Positions 35,404 through 44,206 are shown, counted from the stretch's first letter. The stretch: 64,000 bases of DNA from Jeotgalicoccus sp. (GCA_003513765.1 DONT01000004.1:230532-294531); one strand, 5' to 3'. Numbers and translations are program-made. The notes: generated by a model from the letters alone, not told the origin.

Positions 35404-36701
35404 CAGTGAGAGCACTGGCACTGGAATTATATGAAGATGTAATCGACAATAAAGCATACAGCAACATCGTTTTGAATGAAGCGCTCCGTTTTGAAGATTT
35501 AAATTCGCAGGATAAAGGTCTGTTGACTGAAATTCTATACGGCACGCTGCAGCATAAGCTGACACTTGAATATTATGTAAGGCCATTTGTAAAAACAAAA
35601 TTACGCCGCTGGCAGCGATATCTGCTGTTAATCTCAATTTATCAGCTGGAATATCTCGACCGTGTACCTGATTTTGCCGTGATTAATGAAGCGGTAGAAA
35701 TCGCCAAAGAACGCGGCGGACTGCAGGCTGGTAAACAGATTAACGGTATATTGCGTGCTTATTTAAGAGGCGAAAGACCAAATATCGATGACATTAAAAA
35801 TGATGCGGCACGTTTATCTTTAAAATACAGCATGCCAAAGTGGCTGGTGAAGCATTGGTTTAAACATTACAGTACTGAGGAAACAGAGCGTATTATTTCA
35901 TCGCTGAATGAAAAACCGCAAATGTACCTCCGGGTAAATAAAAAGCTGATCGACAGAGATAATTTAATTGAAATACTTTTAAATGAAGGCTATGACGTGA
36001 GAGAATCCAATCTGCACCCGGATGCTCTTGAATTTAACGGACAGAACATTACGCACAGTCAGTCTTATAAAGACGGCTTTTTTGCGATTCAGGATGTCTC
36101 TTCAATGTTTGTTAATCTGGCACTGGATCCGGATGATGATGACGATATACTGGATGTCTGCAGTGCACCGGGCGGCAAGGGTCTGCATGCGCTTGAATCA
36201 ATGGACAGCGGCTCGGTAACTCTCGGGGACGTGCATGAACATAAAATTACATTAATCGATAATGAGGCTGCACGTTTGCAGCATACAAACTACGAAGCAT
36301 TCGTTGCGGATGCTAAAACACATGATTACGGCCAGCAATTTGACCGTATTATCGTCGATGCACCATGTTCCGGTCTCGGTGTTGTTAAACGCAAGCCTGA
36401 AATTAAATACGAACGAAAAGAAGAAAGTATTAATGAATTAGTTGAATTACAGCTCGATATTTTAGATAATGTTAAGAAATATCTGAAACCGGGTGGCATA
36501 TTAATTTATTCAACTTGTACCATCCATCAGCTGGAAAATGAAAATGTCGCCTATACATTTAAGAAAAATCACGATGACATTGAATTTGATGATTTTAGCA
36601 TTCCGGCATTTAACTTTACGGGACCATACAGACAAATCCTTCCGTATGAACATCACACTGACGGTTTCTTCATTGCGAGATTTAAAAAGTCTGACAGCTA
36701 A
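35400..36701 (+). CDS. rsmB: 16S rRNA m5C967 methyltransferase RsmB
   Basis: A 433-residue SAM-dependent cytosine-5 methyltransferase. It has an N-terminal NusB-like RNA-binding domain (1-140) and a C-terminal catalytic domain with DVCSAPGGKGLHALE, the DAPCSGLG motif and the nucleophile cysteine in YSTCTIHQLENE. In S. aureus rlmN separates it from prpC; here prpC starts 23 bp after the stop. Confidence 0.95.
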   Translation: MTVRALALELYEDVIDNKAYSNIVLNEALRFEDLNSQDKGLLTEILYGTLQHKLTLEYYVRPFVKTKLRRWQRYLLLISIYQLEYLDRVPDFAVINEAVEIAKERGGLQAGKQINGILRAYLRGERPNIDDIKNDAARLSLKYSMPKWLVKHWFKHYSTEETERIISSLNEKPQMYLRVNKKLIDRDNLIEILLNEGYDVRESNLHPDALEFNGQNITHSQSYKDGFFAIQDVSSMFVNLALDPDDDDDILDVCSAPGGKGLHALESMDSGSVTLGDVHEHKITLIDNEAARLQHTNYEAFVADAKTHDYGQQFDRIIVDAPCSGLGVVKRKPEIKYERKEESINELVELQLDILDNVKKYLKPGGILIYSTCTIHQLENENVAYTFKKNHDDIEFDDFSIPAFNFTGPYRQILPYEHHTDGFFIARFKKSDS

Positions 36702-36724
36702 TGCCACGGACAGGGGGATTAATC

Positions 36725-37471
36725 TTGAAAGTAATAGAAAAAAGTATTTGCGGTAATTACAGAGATATCAATGAAGATTTAACAGGACATTTTTACAACC
36801 GTACGGGCCAGCCGCTGCTTTTAATTGCAGACGGTATGGGCGGTCATCAGTACGGAGAAGTTGCGAGCAGGTTCGTTTACGATAAAGTGAAAAGTGCCTG
36901 GGAAGACAATAACCTGTTTAATATAGATGAAGCGGAACGTTTTCTCCGTGAACTCGTCATTAAGACGAATCATGAATTATATGACTATCAGGATGAACAC
37001 CCTGAATACAGAGGCATGGGTACAACACTTGTGCTGGTGGCAATTATCGAGTCATCGATTCTCGTATTGAACGTTGGGGATTCACGTGCATACGTAATGA
37101 ACAATCGTAAAATAGAACAGGTCACTGAAGATCATACTTTTGTGAATGTGCTCGTAGCAAGTGGTGAAATTACCGCGGAAGAAGCACTGACGCATCCGCG
37201 CCGCAATTTAATTACGAAAGCGATGGGAACTGAAAAAGTGATTCAGGCTGATGTATTTCGCCTTCGGGGGCGCCAGTATGACTACGTGGTGCTGGCAACC
37301 GACGGTCTGACAGATGCTGTCAGACCTGACGAGATTCATCATCTGATGTACAGCTCAAAATTGACGCTGGAACAAAAATCAGCAGAACTGACAAAAACAG
37401 CAGAAAATAATAAGTCACGCGACAATATCAGTGTCGTTCTAGCCGACCTGAAAGCAGGTGGAAGCGAGTGA
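36725..37471 (+). CDS. prpC: Ser/Thr protein phosphatase PrpC/Stp (PP2C family)
   Basis: A 248-residue metal-dependent phosphatase that reverses PrkC phosphorylation. The metal-binding aspartates are in NYRDINED, LIADGMGGH, LATDGLTDAV and SRDNISVVL; GDSRAYV is also present. I choose the TTG at 36725, 5 bp behind CAGGGGGAT, giving the usual length; the ATG at 36701 adds eight residues that lie inside the ribosome site. The stop overlaps prkC (GTGA). Confidence 0.95.
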   Translation: MKVIEKSICGNYRDINEDLTGHFYNRTGQPLLLIADGMGGHQYGEVASRFVYDKVKSAWEDNNLFNIDEAERFLRELVIKTNHELYDYQDEHPEYRGMGTTLVLVAIIESSILVLNVGDSRAYVMNNRKIEQVTEDHTFVNVLVASGEITAEEALTHPRRNLITKAMGTEKVIQADVFRLRGRQYDYVVLATDGLTDAVRPDEIHHLMYSSKLTLEQKSAELTKTAENNKSRDNISVVLADLKAGGSE

Positions 37472-39432
37472 TTGGTAACGTAGTATCGGAACGTTATAAA
37501 ATCTTGAAATATCTTGGCGGCGGTATGAGCTCCGTTTATCTGGCGACAGATATTATTTTAAATCGTGAAGTTGTCGTGAAGATGATAAAAGCAGATCCGG
37601 TAGATAAAGAAAAATCTGTGCGCCGCTTCCAGCGTGAAGTTGAAAGTACTATTCAGCTGTCTCATCCAAATATCGTCAGCGTGCTCGATGTGGATGAAAC
37701 TGAAGAGTATCATATACTCGTTACGGAAGTCGTACATGGTCCTAATTTAAAAGAACATATTTTAAATAACAGTCCGCTCGACATTGATGAAGTAATCAGT
37801 ATTGCGATGATGACTCTCAGGGGAATAGAACATGCACATGACCGCGGTATTATTCACAGGGATATTAAGCCGCAGAATATTCTTCTCGATACGAACGGCA
37901 GAGTGAAAATTACCGATTTCGGTATTGCGAAAGCACTGAGCGAAACACGTATGACGGAAACGAATCAGGTCATCGGCTCTGTGCAGTATATTTCTCCTGA
38001 ACAGGCAAAAGGACACAATACAGATGAACGCACCGATATTTACTCCTTTGGGGTAATGCTGTTTGAACTTCTGACAGGGCATTTACCCTACGAAGCAGAA
38101 ACTGCTGTATCAGTCGCACTGAAACATATATCAGAACCGTTTCCGAATATTTCAGACTACCGTGATATTCCAGTCGGCTTAAAAAATATCGTGATGAAGT
38201 GTACAGAAAAAGAGCCGCTGAACAGATACAGACACGCGGATGATGTACTTTCTGCACTTGTTTACTATAAAGATGTTTCTGAACCGTATGTTCCGGTTAA
38301 AAAAGAAGAGCATGAAAAAACAGTGGTCACTGCAGTACCGGCTAAAGAAACATCGAAAGCTGAACATAAAGTGAAAGCTGCACCGCTGCCGGTACAGGAA
38401 CAAAAGAAAACACAGGATGCTGCAGAGGAACCGAAGAAAAAACGCCGTAAATGGCCGTGGATACTATTTATTCTGTTTTTCCTTCTTGCTGCAGCTGCAG
38501 TAATTGTCTATTTGCTGTGGCCAAGACAGTCGCCGACGGTCAGTATTGAAAACCTGCAGAATATGACAGTTGAAGAAGCCGAGGAATATCTGCTGGCAGA
38601 AGATCTGGTTACCGGTAATATTACTGAAACCTACCATGATAATTTTGAGGAAGGTATGATTATTGAAACGTCACCGGTATCCGGGGCTGAAGTCGAACGC
38701 GGCGGTGCTGTGGATATGCTTGTCAGTCTTGGTGAAGAGCCGTATACGATGACTGATTATACCGGTGAGATGTATGAAGAGGTTGAGGCGGAACTTGAAG
38801 CGGCCGGGTTTACAAATATTGATTCAGAAGGACAGTACAGCGATCAGGCGCCAGGGACAATTCTCGACCAGGACGTTGCTGCAGGTGAAGAGTTATACCC
38901 TGACGGCTCGCCGATTACCTTTACGGTGTCGGACGGAGTTGAACCGATTCCGATTACGAACTATGCCGGAACACCTCTCGAAACGGCAAGAGCAGAACTT
39001 GAGAGTCAGGGCTTTATCGTTATTGTCACAAATGAAATCTACAGTGATGAAGTGCCGGAAGGTGCAGTCGTTTCGCAGTCTCCGAACTACGGCGACTTTC
39101 TGCCGGGTTCTACAATTGAGTTAATCGTCTCGCTCGGTGAAGAACCGGCAAGTGAAACGACGTATCAGATTTCGCTGAATATCCCTTATCCTGAAGAAGA
39201 GAAAAGCAGTTCTTCTGCCGGAGATAAAGGCGACAAAGATCCCGAACCGGTTGAAGCGGAAATCTTTATCGAAGACAAGGATAACGATATTAAAGATGTT
39301 TCTGAAACGATTGAAATCACCGAAGATACCAATCATACGATTTCACTGATCCTCGTAGAAGGCGAGTCCGGACAATACCGCGTAGAGGTTGACGGAGAAG
39401 AAGTAATAAGCGAAACTGTAGATAATGAGTAA
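37468..39432 (+). CDS. prkC: PASTA-domain Ser/Thr protein kinase PrkC/Stk
   Basis: A 654-residue membrane kinase that senses muropeptides or lipid II and controls wall metabolism and division. The kinase domain is about 1-265, with GGGMSSVYLA, the catalytic D132 in HRDIKPQN, DFGIAKAL and an SPEQ activation segment. A basic linker (PKKKRRK) leads to one membrane helix at 329-351, then three PASTA repeats (about 355-560) and a C-terminal extracellular domain of about 90 residues behind a Ser/Lys/Asp-rich linker, as in staphylococcal Stk. The start is GTG. rsgA is normally next; here oleT intervenes. Confidence 0.96.
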   Translation: MIGNVVSERYKILKYLGGGMSSVYLATDIILNREVVVKMIKADPVDKEKSVRRFQREVESTIQLSHPNIVSVLDVDETEEYHILVTEVVHGPNLKEHILNNSPLDIDEVISIAMMTLRGIEHAHDRGIIHRDIKPQNILLDTNGRVKITDFGIAKALSETRMTETNQVIGSVQYISPEQAKGHNTDERTDIYSFGVMLFELLTGHLPYEAETAVSVALKHISEPFPNISDYRDIPVGLKNIVMKCTEKEPLNRYRHADDVLSALVYYKDVSEPYVPVKKEEHEKTVVTAVPAKETSKAEHKVKAAPLPVQEQKKTQDAAEEPKKKRRKWPWILFILFFLLAAAAVIVYLLWPRQSPTVSIENLQNMTVEEAEEYLLAEDLVTGNITETYHDNFEEGMIIETSPVSGAEVERGGAVDMLVSLGEEPYTMTDYTGEMYEEVEAELEAAGFTNIDSEGQYSDQAPGTILDQDVAAGEELYPDGSPITFTVSDGVEPIPITNYAGTPLETARAELESQGFIVIVTNEIYSDEVPEGAVVSQSPNYGDFLPGSTIELIVSLGEEPASETTYQISLNIPYPEEEKSSSSAGDKGDKDPEPVEAEIFIEDKDNDIKDVSETIEITEDTNHTISLILVEGESGQYRVEVDGEEVISETVDNE

Positions 39433-39435
39433 ATA

Positions 39436-39465
39436 TTGGCATTGGCTTTACTGTTTATATATAAT
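39436..39465 (+). promoter_or_regulatory. Promoter of oleT
   Basis: TTGGCA (39436-39441), an 18-bp spacer and a perfect TATAAT (39460-39465). The predicted start lies about 25 bp before the ribosome site. No FapR-like TTAGTACC sequence or clear operator is seen nearby. Confidence 0.75.
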
Positions 39466-39497
39466 GGTGAAGTACATTCGAATTGGAGGAATGAATT

Positions 39498-40766
39498 ATG
39501 GCATCACTTAAGAGGGATAAAGGCCTGGACAACACTTTGAAATTAATGAAACAAGGATACCTTTATACGACGAACCAGCGTAACCGTTTAAACACTACGG
39601 TGTTTGAAACGAAAGTATTAGGCGGTAAGCCTTTCGCTGTAGTTACAGGTAAAGAAGGCGCAGAAATGTTTTACAACAACGATATCGTGCAGCGTGAAGG
39701 TATGCTTCCGAAACGTATCGTCAACACGCTTTTCGGTAAAGGTGCAATCCATACTATCGACGGGAAGAAACACATCGACAGAAAAGCATTATTCATGAGT
39801 TTAATGACTGAAGGAAACCTGAACTACGTGCGTGAACTGACACGTACTTTATGGCAGGCGAACACTCAGCGTATGGAAAGCATGGATCAGGTAAACATTT
39901 ACCGCGAATCCATCGTTCTTCTTACTAAAGTGGGTACTCGCTGGGCTGGCGTTCAGGCTCCGCCTGAAGACATTGAAAGAATTGCAACAGACATGGATAT
40001 TATGATCGACTCATTCAAAGGACTCGGAGGCGTGTTTAAAGGATATAAAGAATCCAAAGCTGCCCGCCGCCGTGTAGAAGACTGGCTTGAGGAGCAGATT
40101 CTTGAGACGCGTAAAGGCAACATTCACCCGCCTGAGGGAACTGCACTTTACGAATTCGCTCATTGGGAAGACTATCTTGGAAACCCGATGGATTCAAGAA
40201 ACTGTGCAATCGACTTAATGAACACATTCCGTCCATTAATCGCAATCAACAGATTCGTATCATTTGGTTTACTTGCAATGCACGATAATCCGATTACTCG
40301 TGAAAAAATTAAGAGCGAGCCGGACTATGCTTACAAGTTTGCACAAGAAGTTCGCCGCTTCTACCCGTTCGTACCATTCTTACCTGGTAAAGCTAAAGTA
40401 GATATCGACTTCCAGGGTGTTACAATTCCGGCTGGTCACGGTCTTGCAATAGACGTATACGGAACAATGCACGACGAAACACTGTGGGAAAACCCGAATG
40501 AATTCCGTCCTGAAAGATTCGAAGACTGGGACGGTTCACCGTTTGACCTTATTCCGCAAGGCGGCGGGGACTACTGGACTAACCACCGTTGTGCCGGTGA
40601 GTGGATTACAGTAATCATCATGGAAGAAACGATGAAATACTTCGCAGAGAAAGTTACTTATGATGTACCGGAACAAGACTTAACAGTCGACCTTAACAGT
40701 ATCCCTGGATATGTTAAGAGCGGATTCATCATCAGCAATGTTCAAGAAGTAGTAGACAGAAAATAA
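39498..40766 (+). CDS. oleT: Cytochrome P450 fatty acid decarboxylase OleT (CYP152L)
   Basis: A 422-residue CYP152 peroxygenase. The best-known member, OleT of Jeotgalicoccus sp. ATCC 8456, uses hydrogen peroxide to decarboxylate C12-C20 fatty acids to terminal alkenes, with alpha- and beta-hydroxylation as side reactions. This protein has the same length and agrees with that sequence from memory over nearly its whole length. F79 and H85 (which favour decarboxylation; other CYP152 members have Gln at 85), the carboxylate-binding R245-P246, and the heme thiolate C365 in TNHRCAGEW are all present. No acid-alcohol pair of classical P450s is expected. GGAGG precedes the ATG. It has its own promoter and terminator and no redox-partner gene, as fits a peroxide-driven enzyme. 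The family call is very firm; the alkene product is by homology. Confidence 0.96.
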   Translation: MASLKRDKGLDNTLKLMKQGYLYTTNQRNRLNTTVFETKVLGGKPFAVVTGKEGAEMFYNNDIVQREGMLPKRIVNTLFGKGAIHTIDGKKHIDRKALFMSLMTEGNLNYVRELTRTLWQANTQRMESMDQVNIYRESIVLLTKVGTRWAGVQAPPEDIERIATDMDIMIDSFKGLGGVFKGYKESKAARRRVEDWLEEQILETRKGNIHPPEGTALYEFAHWEDYLGNPMDSRNCAIDLMNTFRPLIAINRFVSFGLLAMHDNPITREKIKSEPDYAYKFAQEVRRFYPFVPFLPGKAKVDIDFQGVTIPAGHGLAIDVYGTMHDETLWENPNEFRPERFEDWDGSPFDLIPQGGGDYWTNHRCAGEWITVIIMEETMKYFAEKVTYDVPEQDLTVDLNSIPGYVKSGFIISNVQEVVDRK

Positions 40767-40779
40767 GATCGAATATATA

Positions 40780-40819
40780 GAACGCGCAGTCCCGGTTAAC
40801 GGGCTGCGCGTTCGTTTTG
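40780..40819 (+). terminator. Terminator of oleT
   Basis: GAACGCGCAG (40780-40789) pairs with CTGCGCGTTC (40804-40813), extended inward by CCCG/CGGG, followed by GTTTTGT. It may also stop the convergent rhodanese transcript, though the minus-strand side lacks a T run. Confidence 0.8.
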
Positions 40820-40852
40820 TGTAAAAATTAAACAGATAATCATTTAAAACTG

Positions 40853-41155
40853 CTACTGCAGACGGTCTCTCGGTCCTGTGTATTCCATCATGCCGCCTTC
40901 AACATTATATGCAGTATAACCGTGAGCGTTCATATAGTCCTGCACGCGTTTAGAGCGTCCGCCTGCTTTGCAGACGATGTAATAATTTTTATCTTTATCA
41001 AGATTGGCATCATCCAGATTAAATGCGCTCATCGGATAATGTTCGGCACCGGGTAAGTAGCCCGTTAATTCAAGTTCATCGGTTTCCCGAACATCGATTA
41101 CAACGTTGTTCTTATCATTTTTAACTGTATCAATTTGTGAAATGTTTATATCCAT
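40853..41155 (-). CDS. Rhodanese-domain sulfurtransferase
   Basis: A 100-residue single-domain rhodanese. VVIDVRETDELELTGYLPGA is the conserved entry and the catalytic cysteine is C62 in IVCKAGGRSKR. The loop CKAGGR is a small-domain rhodanese active site; such proteins carry persulfide sulfur and also act in thiol redox control. The start is uncertain: ATG at 41155 has a well-spaced GGGAGG, while the ATG two codons earlier (41161) is only 2 bp from it. It converges on oleT and diverges from rsgA. A functional link to oleT is not shown by the sequence. Confidence 0.88.
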   Translation of the reverse strand: MDINISQIDTVKNDKNNVVIDVRETDELELTGYLPGAEHYPMSAFNLDDANLDKDKNYYIVCKAGGRSKRVQDYMNAHGYTAYNVEGGMMEYTGPRDRLQ

Positions 41156-41210
41156 TTTCATGTCCTCCCGCTTCTATTTTACAAATTCAATTTTATCACA
41201 GTTAAATTGT

Positions 41211-41219
41211 TGTTATAAT
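41211..41219 (+). promoter_or_regulatory. Extended -10 promoter of rsgA
   Basis: TG at 41211-41212 plus TATAAT at 41214-41219 forms an extended -10 element. No good -35 is seen. rsgA needs its own promoter here because prkC is separated from it by oleT and the rhodanese. Confidence 0.55.
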
Positions 41220-41251
41220 AAAAGAGTATTTAAATAATCCCGAGGTGTTAT

Positions 41252-42112
41252 ATGCAGACAGGAAAAATTATTAAAGCGCTAAGCGGCTTTTATTATGTAG
41301 AATCGAATAATGAAGTGTACGAGACACGTGCACGCGGCCGCTTCAGAAAAACTGAAGAAAGCCCGCTTGTCGGTGACTACGTTGAATTCCAAATAGAAAA
41401 CGTTGATGAAGGCTATATTACAGCAATCCTGCCGCGTAAAAACTCACTCATCAGACCGCCGGTCGCAAATATTGACCAGCTGCTGTTAACGACGAGTTTA
41501 AAATCTCCCGATTTCAGTTTTTATCTGCTGGATCGTTTTATTGCTTACAGTGAAGCAAATGATATTAACCCGGTCATTATCGTCACGAAAAATGATCTGA
41601 GTGACGATCAGGCACTTATAGAAAAAATTAAATTCACATATGAATCGACTTACGAAGTGCATTTTACTGATAAAGAACATATTAACGAAGATTTAAAAGA
41701 CGTATTTAATGGCAAGCTCAGTGTCCTTGCCGGACAGTCCGGTGCAGGGAAGTCTACACTGTTAAACACCCTGCTGCCGCATCTGAATTTAAAAACAGAT
41801 GAGATTTCAAATGCGCTGAACCGAGGAAAACATACGACGCGCCACGTTGAATTAATTAGCATCGACGGCGGTTTTATCGCTGATACTCCAGGCTTTGCAA
41901 CGATTGATTTTCTAAATATCGATAAGTACAATATTAAATTCTGTTTTATTGATTTTAATCAGTACAGCTGCAAATTCAGAGAATGTCTGCATATTAACGA
42001 ACCGAAGTGCGGTGTGAAAGAAGCAGTTGAATCCGGCGAGCTTGCAGAGTCGAGATACGACAGCTATGTAAAAATTTATAATGAAATTGATAACAGAAAA
42101 GAGAGGTATTAA
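41252..42112 (+). CDS. rsgA: Ribosome biogenesis GTPase RsgA
   Basis: A 286-residue circularly permuted GTPase that acts in late 30S maturation. It has an N-terminal OB fold, then G motifs in permuted order: TKND (G4) before GQSGAGKST (G1, from residue 161) and DTPGF (G3). A C-terminal zinc region follows with cysteines and histidine in CKFRECLHINEPKCGV. In relatives it is cotranscribed with prkC; here it starts a new unit with rpe and thiN. Confidence 0.96.
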   Translation: MQTGKIIKALSGFYYVESNNEVYETRARGRFRKTEESPLVGDYVEFQIENVDEGYITAILPRKNSLIRPPVANIDQLLLTTSLKSPDFSFYLLDRFIAYSEANDINPVIIVTKNDLSDDQALIEKIKFTYESTYEVHFTDKEHINEDLKDVFNGKLSVLAGQSGAGKSTLLNTLLPHLNLKTDEISNALNRGKHTTRHVELISIDGGFIADTPGFATIDFLNIDKYNIKFCFIDFNQYSCKFRECLHINEPKCGVKEAVESGELAESRYDSYVKIYNEIDNRKERY

Positions 42113-42114
42113 TT

Positions 42115-42759
42115 ATGGCTAAAGTACTACCATCATTACTTGCAGGTGATTTTTCAAAACTTGGTGCCGATATTAAAGAAATGGAAGCAGCGGGTGCCGA
42201 TATTTTTCATTTGGATATAATGGACGGCCAGTTCGTACCGAATATCTCCTACGGTATTCCTGTATGTGAAGCGATTGCTAAAGAAGCATCGATTCCTCTT
42301 GATGTTCATTTAATGACCTACGATCCGACGCAGTTTGTCGATGACTTTAAAAATATGGGTGTCGATATGCTGTCGTTTCATATTGAAGCAACGCCGCATG
42401 CACACCGTGCTGTTCAGCTGATTAAAAGTAAAGGCATGAAGGCTGGTATCGCGCTGAATCCTCAAACATCAGTTGAAGCAGTCCGTCATCTTTTAGAAGA
42501 CGTTGACTTCGTGTTAATTATGACGGTGAACCCGGGCTTCGGGGGACAGAGTTTTATCGACTCATGTGTGGGTAAACTGGATGAACTTGTTAAAATCAGA
42601 GAGCATTTAACGAATAAATTTGATATTGAAGTCGACGGGGGTATTAATGATAAGACAGCTGAAATCGTTAAAGCACATGGTGCGAATTTACTGGTCAGCG
42701 GCTCCTACTTATTTAAAGCAGACGATAAAGCAGCTGTTATCAGCGCTTTAAAGGAATGA
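42115..42759 (+). CDS. rpe: Ribulose-phosphate 3-epimerase
   Basis: A 214-residue TIM-barrel enzyme interconverting ribulose 5-phosphate and xylulose 5-phosphate. Metal and active-site segments are PSLLAGDFSKL, FHLDIMDGQFVPN, DVHLM, MTVNPGFGGQ and EVDGGIN. It begins 2 bp after rsgA and is 4 bp from thiN. Confidence 0.97.
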   Translation: MAKVLPSLLAGDFSKLGADIKEMEAAGADIFHLDIMDGQFVPNISYGIPVCEAIAKEASIPLDVHLMTYDPTQFVDDFKNMGVDMLSFHIEATPHAHRAVQLIKSKGMKAGIALNPQTSVEAVRHLLEDVDFVLIMTVNPGFGGQSFIDSCVGKLDELVKIREHLTNKFDIEVDGGINDKTAEIVKAHGANLLVSGSYLFKADDKAAVISALKE

Positions 42760-42763
42760 TTGT

Positions 42764-43378
42764 ATGAAACGTATTAACGTGCTGCTCCGGAATGTTCCGT
42801 TCACAGTGGAGAATGATGCACCGTGGGCGGGGGTCGATGCAGGGGTCAAAGGACTGCTTGAGGCAGATATTCCTATTCTGAAGGCCTACGGTGACTTTGA
42901 CAGTGTAACCGAAGATGATTTAAAATTATTTAAAAAAAGCTTAGCACTCGATATTGTTCCGAGTGCTAAAAATTTTACCGACAGTGAACTTGCACTATTG
43001 TCATTGGCTGAACTCGGCTACACAGCGATTGATGTTTACGGTGCTTTGGACGGCAGAAAAGATCATGAACTGATGAATATTCAGCTGCTCGCGCATGAAA
43101 AACTGCGTCATATTGATATCCGGCTGTTAAATGAGACAAATGAAATTATGCTGCTGACAGAAGGTGAGTATATATTTCAGGCAGATTATAACAAAAAGTA
43201 TGTATCCTTTATTCCGCTATACGATGAGACGCTCTTAACGCTCGAAGGTTTCAAATATGATATAGAGGATACATACGTAAGTATCGGAAGAACATTAACT
43301 GTAAGTAATGAATATAAAGAAAAAAATGTTGTAATTAATACTGATAAAGATATATTAATGATTAAATCAACAGATTAG
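42764..43378 (+). CDS. thiN: Thiamine pyrophosphokinase
   Basis: A 204-residue enzyme that makes thiamine diphosphate from thiamine and ATP. The substrate-binding DGALDGRKDHELMNIQLL-type region is here YGALDGRKDHELMN, preceded by KAYGDFDSV and KNFTDSELAL. Length and position after rpe are typical for Bacilli. Confidence 0.94.
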   Translation: MKRINVLLRNVPFTVENDAPWAGVDAGVKGLLEADIPILKAYGDFDSVTEDDLKLFKKSLALDIVPSAKNFTDSELALLSLAELGYTAIDVYGALDGRKDHELMNIQLLAHEKLRHIDIRLLNETNEIMLLTEGEYIFQADYNKKYVSFIPLYDETLLTLEGFKYDIEDTYVSIGRTLTVSNEYKEKNVVINTDKDILMIKSTD

Positions 43379-43388
43379 AGGTGAGTGA

Positions 43389-44090
43389 ATGATATTTGCA
43401 GGTGCTCTCGCTAACTCGTTAGCGATTATTATCGGCGGCGCGCTTGGAATGGTATTTACTTTTATTCCGGAGCATATTAAAGATGCGATTATGAAAATAC
43501 AGGGGCTATTTATTATTACGATGGGGATTCAGATGGTCGTCGGAGCAACCGATATTCTAACGACGCTTATATCACTCATCATCGGGGTAGTCATCGGGGA
43601 AGTCGTTAAACTCGAAGAACTGCTCAACCGTTTTGGACACTTAATGGAAGTCCGTCTCGGTGATAAACACGGCGGTAATATCTCCCAGGGACTGATTTCC
43701 GGGATGCTGATCTTTATCGTCGGGGCAATGGGGATAGTCGGCGGTCTGGACGCCGGACTGCAGGGTAACAACGATGTACTGTACACGAAAGCGACGATGG
43801 ACTTCTTCATCGCACTCGTAATGACAACCGCTTACGGGCGAGGTGTTATACTGTCCAGTATTCCGACATTCTTCTACATTGCAGCAATTATTATCAGTGC
43901 AAGACAGATTGCGAACTTTATACCTGGAGATATACTTGATATGATGGTCGACCAGGTCAGTGCGACAGGCGGGGTAATCCTACTTGCTATCGGACTGAAC
44001 ATGCTGAACGTTACACATATGCGTGTCGGTAATATGATACCCGCAATATTTATCGGGATGTTTATCGTCTGGCTGCTGTCGTTTTTTTAG
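43389..44090 (+). CDS. DUF554 family membrane protein
   Basis: A 233-residue integral membrane protein of the DUF554 (YdfK/YqgA) family. About seven hydrophobic segments are visible, with family features ANSLAIIIGGALG at the start, FCxG-like GAMGIVGGLDAGLQGN in the middle and ARQIANFIPGD. The function is unknown; it may be a transporter. It starts 10 bp after thiN and ends at a strong terminator. In S. aureus, as I recall, thiN is followed directly by rpmB, so this is probably an accessory member of the unit. Confidence 0.88.
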   Translation: MIFAGALANSLAIIIGGALGMVFTFIPEHIKDAIMKIQGLFIITMGIQMVVGATDILTTLISLIIGVVIGEVVKLEELLNRFGHLMEVRLGDKHGGNISQGLISGMLIFIVGAMGIVGGLDAGLQGNNDVLYTKATMDFFIALVMTTAYGRGVILSSIPTFFYIAAIIISARQIANFIPGDILDMMVDQVSATGGVILLAIGLNMLNVTHMRVGNMIPAIFIGMFIVWLLSFF

Positions 44091-44095
44091 CTTAA

Positions 44096-44130
44096 AAAAC
44101 CCGCCTGAAATTATTTCAGGCGGGTTTTGT
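44096..44130 (+). terminator. Terminator after the DUF554 gene
   Basis: AACCCGCCTGAAA (44098-44110) pairs perfectly with TTTCAGGCGGGTT (44114-44126), with A and T flanks on both sides that would serve either direction. Confidence 0.92.
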
Positions 44131-44131
44131 G

Positions 44132-44206
44132 GTGTGCTGGGACAGGGAAATCCAAACCGTTGTCTGGATACATATGAGCAGATTTCATGCCGGTCCCGCA
44201 CCGCAA
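44132..44206. other. Possible structured or mobile-derived intergenic segment
   Basis: GTGCTGGGAC near 44134 can pair with GTCCCGCAC near 44197 (one bulge). Inside it, GAAATC pairs with GATTTC, and a short CCA/TGG helix is possible. It lies between two terminators and has no open frame of note. The GGGACAG..AAATCC pattern resembles dispersed noncoding repeats seen in staphylococcal intergenic regions; this is from memory and unproven. Confidence 0.35.

Noticed and set aside
39498..40766. oleT as a simple fatty acid beta-hydroxylase such as P450-BSbeta
   Set aside because: His at position 85 rather than Gln, and close overall agreement with OleT, favour the decarboxylase subgroup, though hydroxylation as a side activity is likely.
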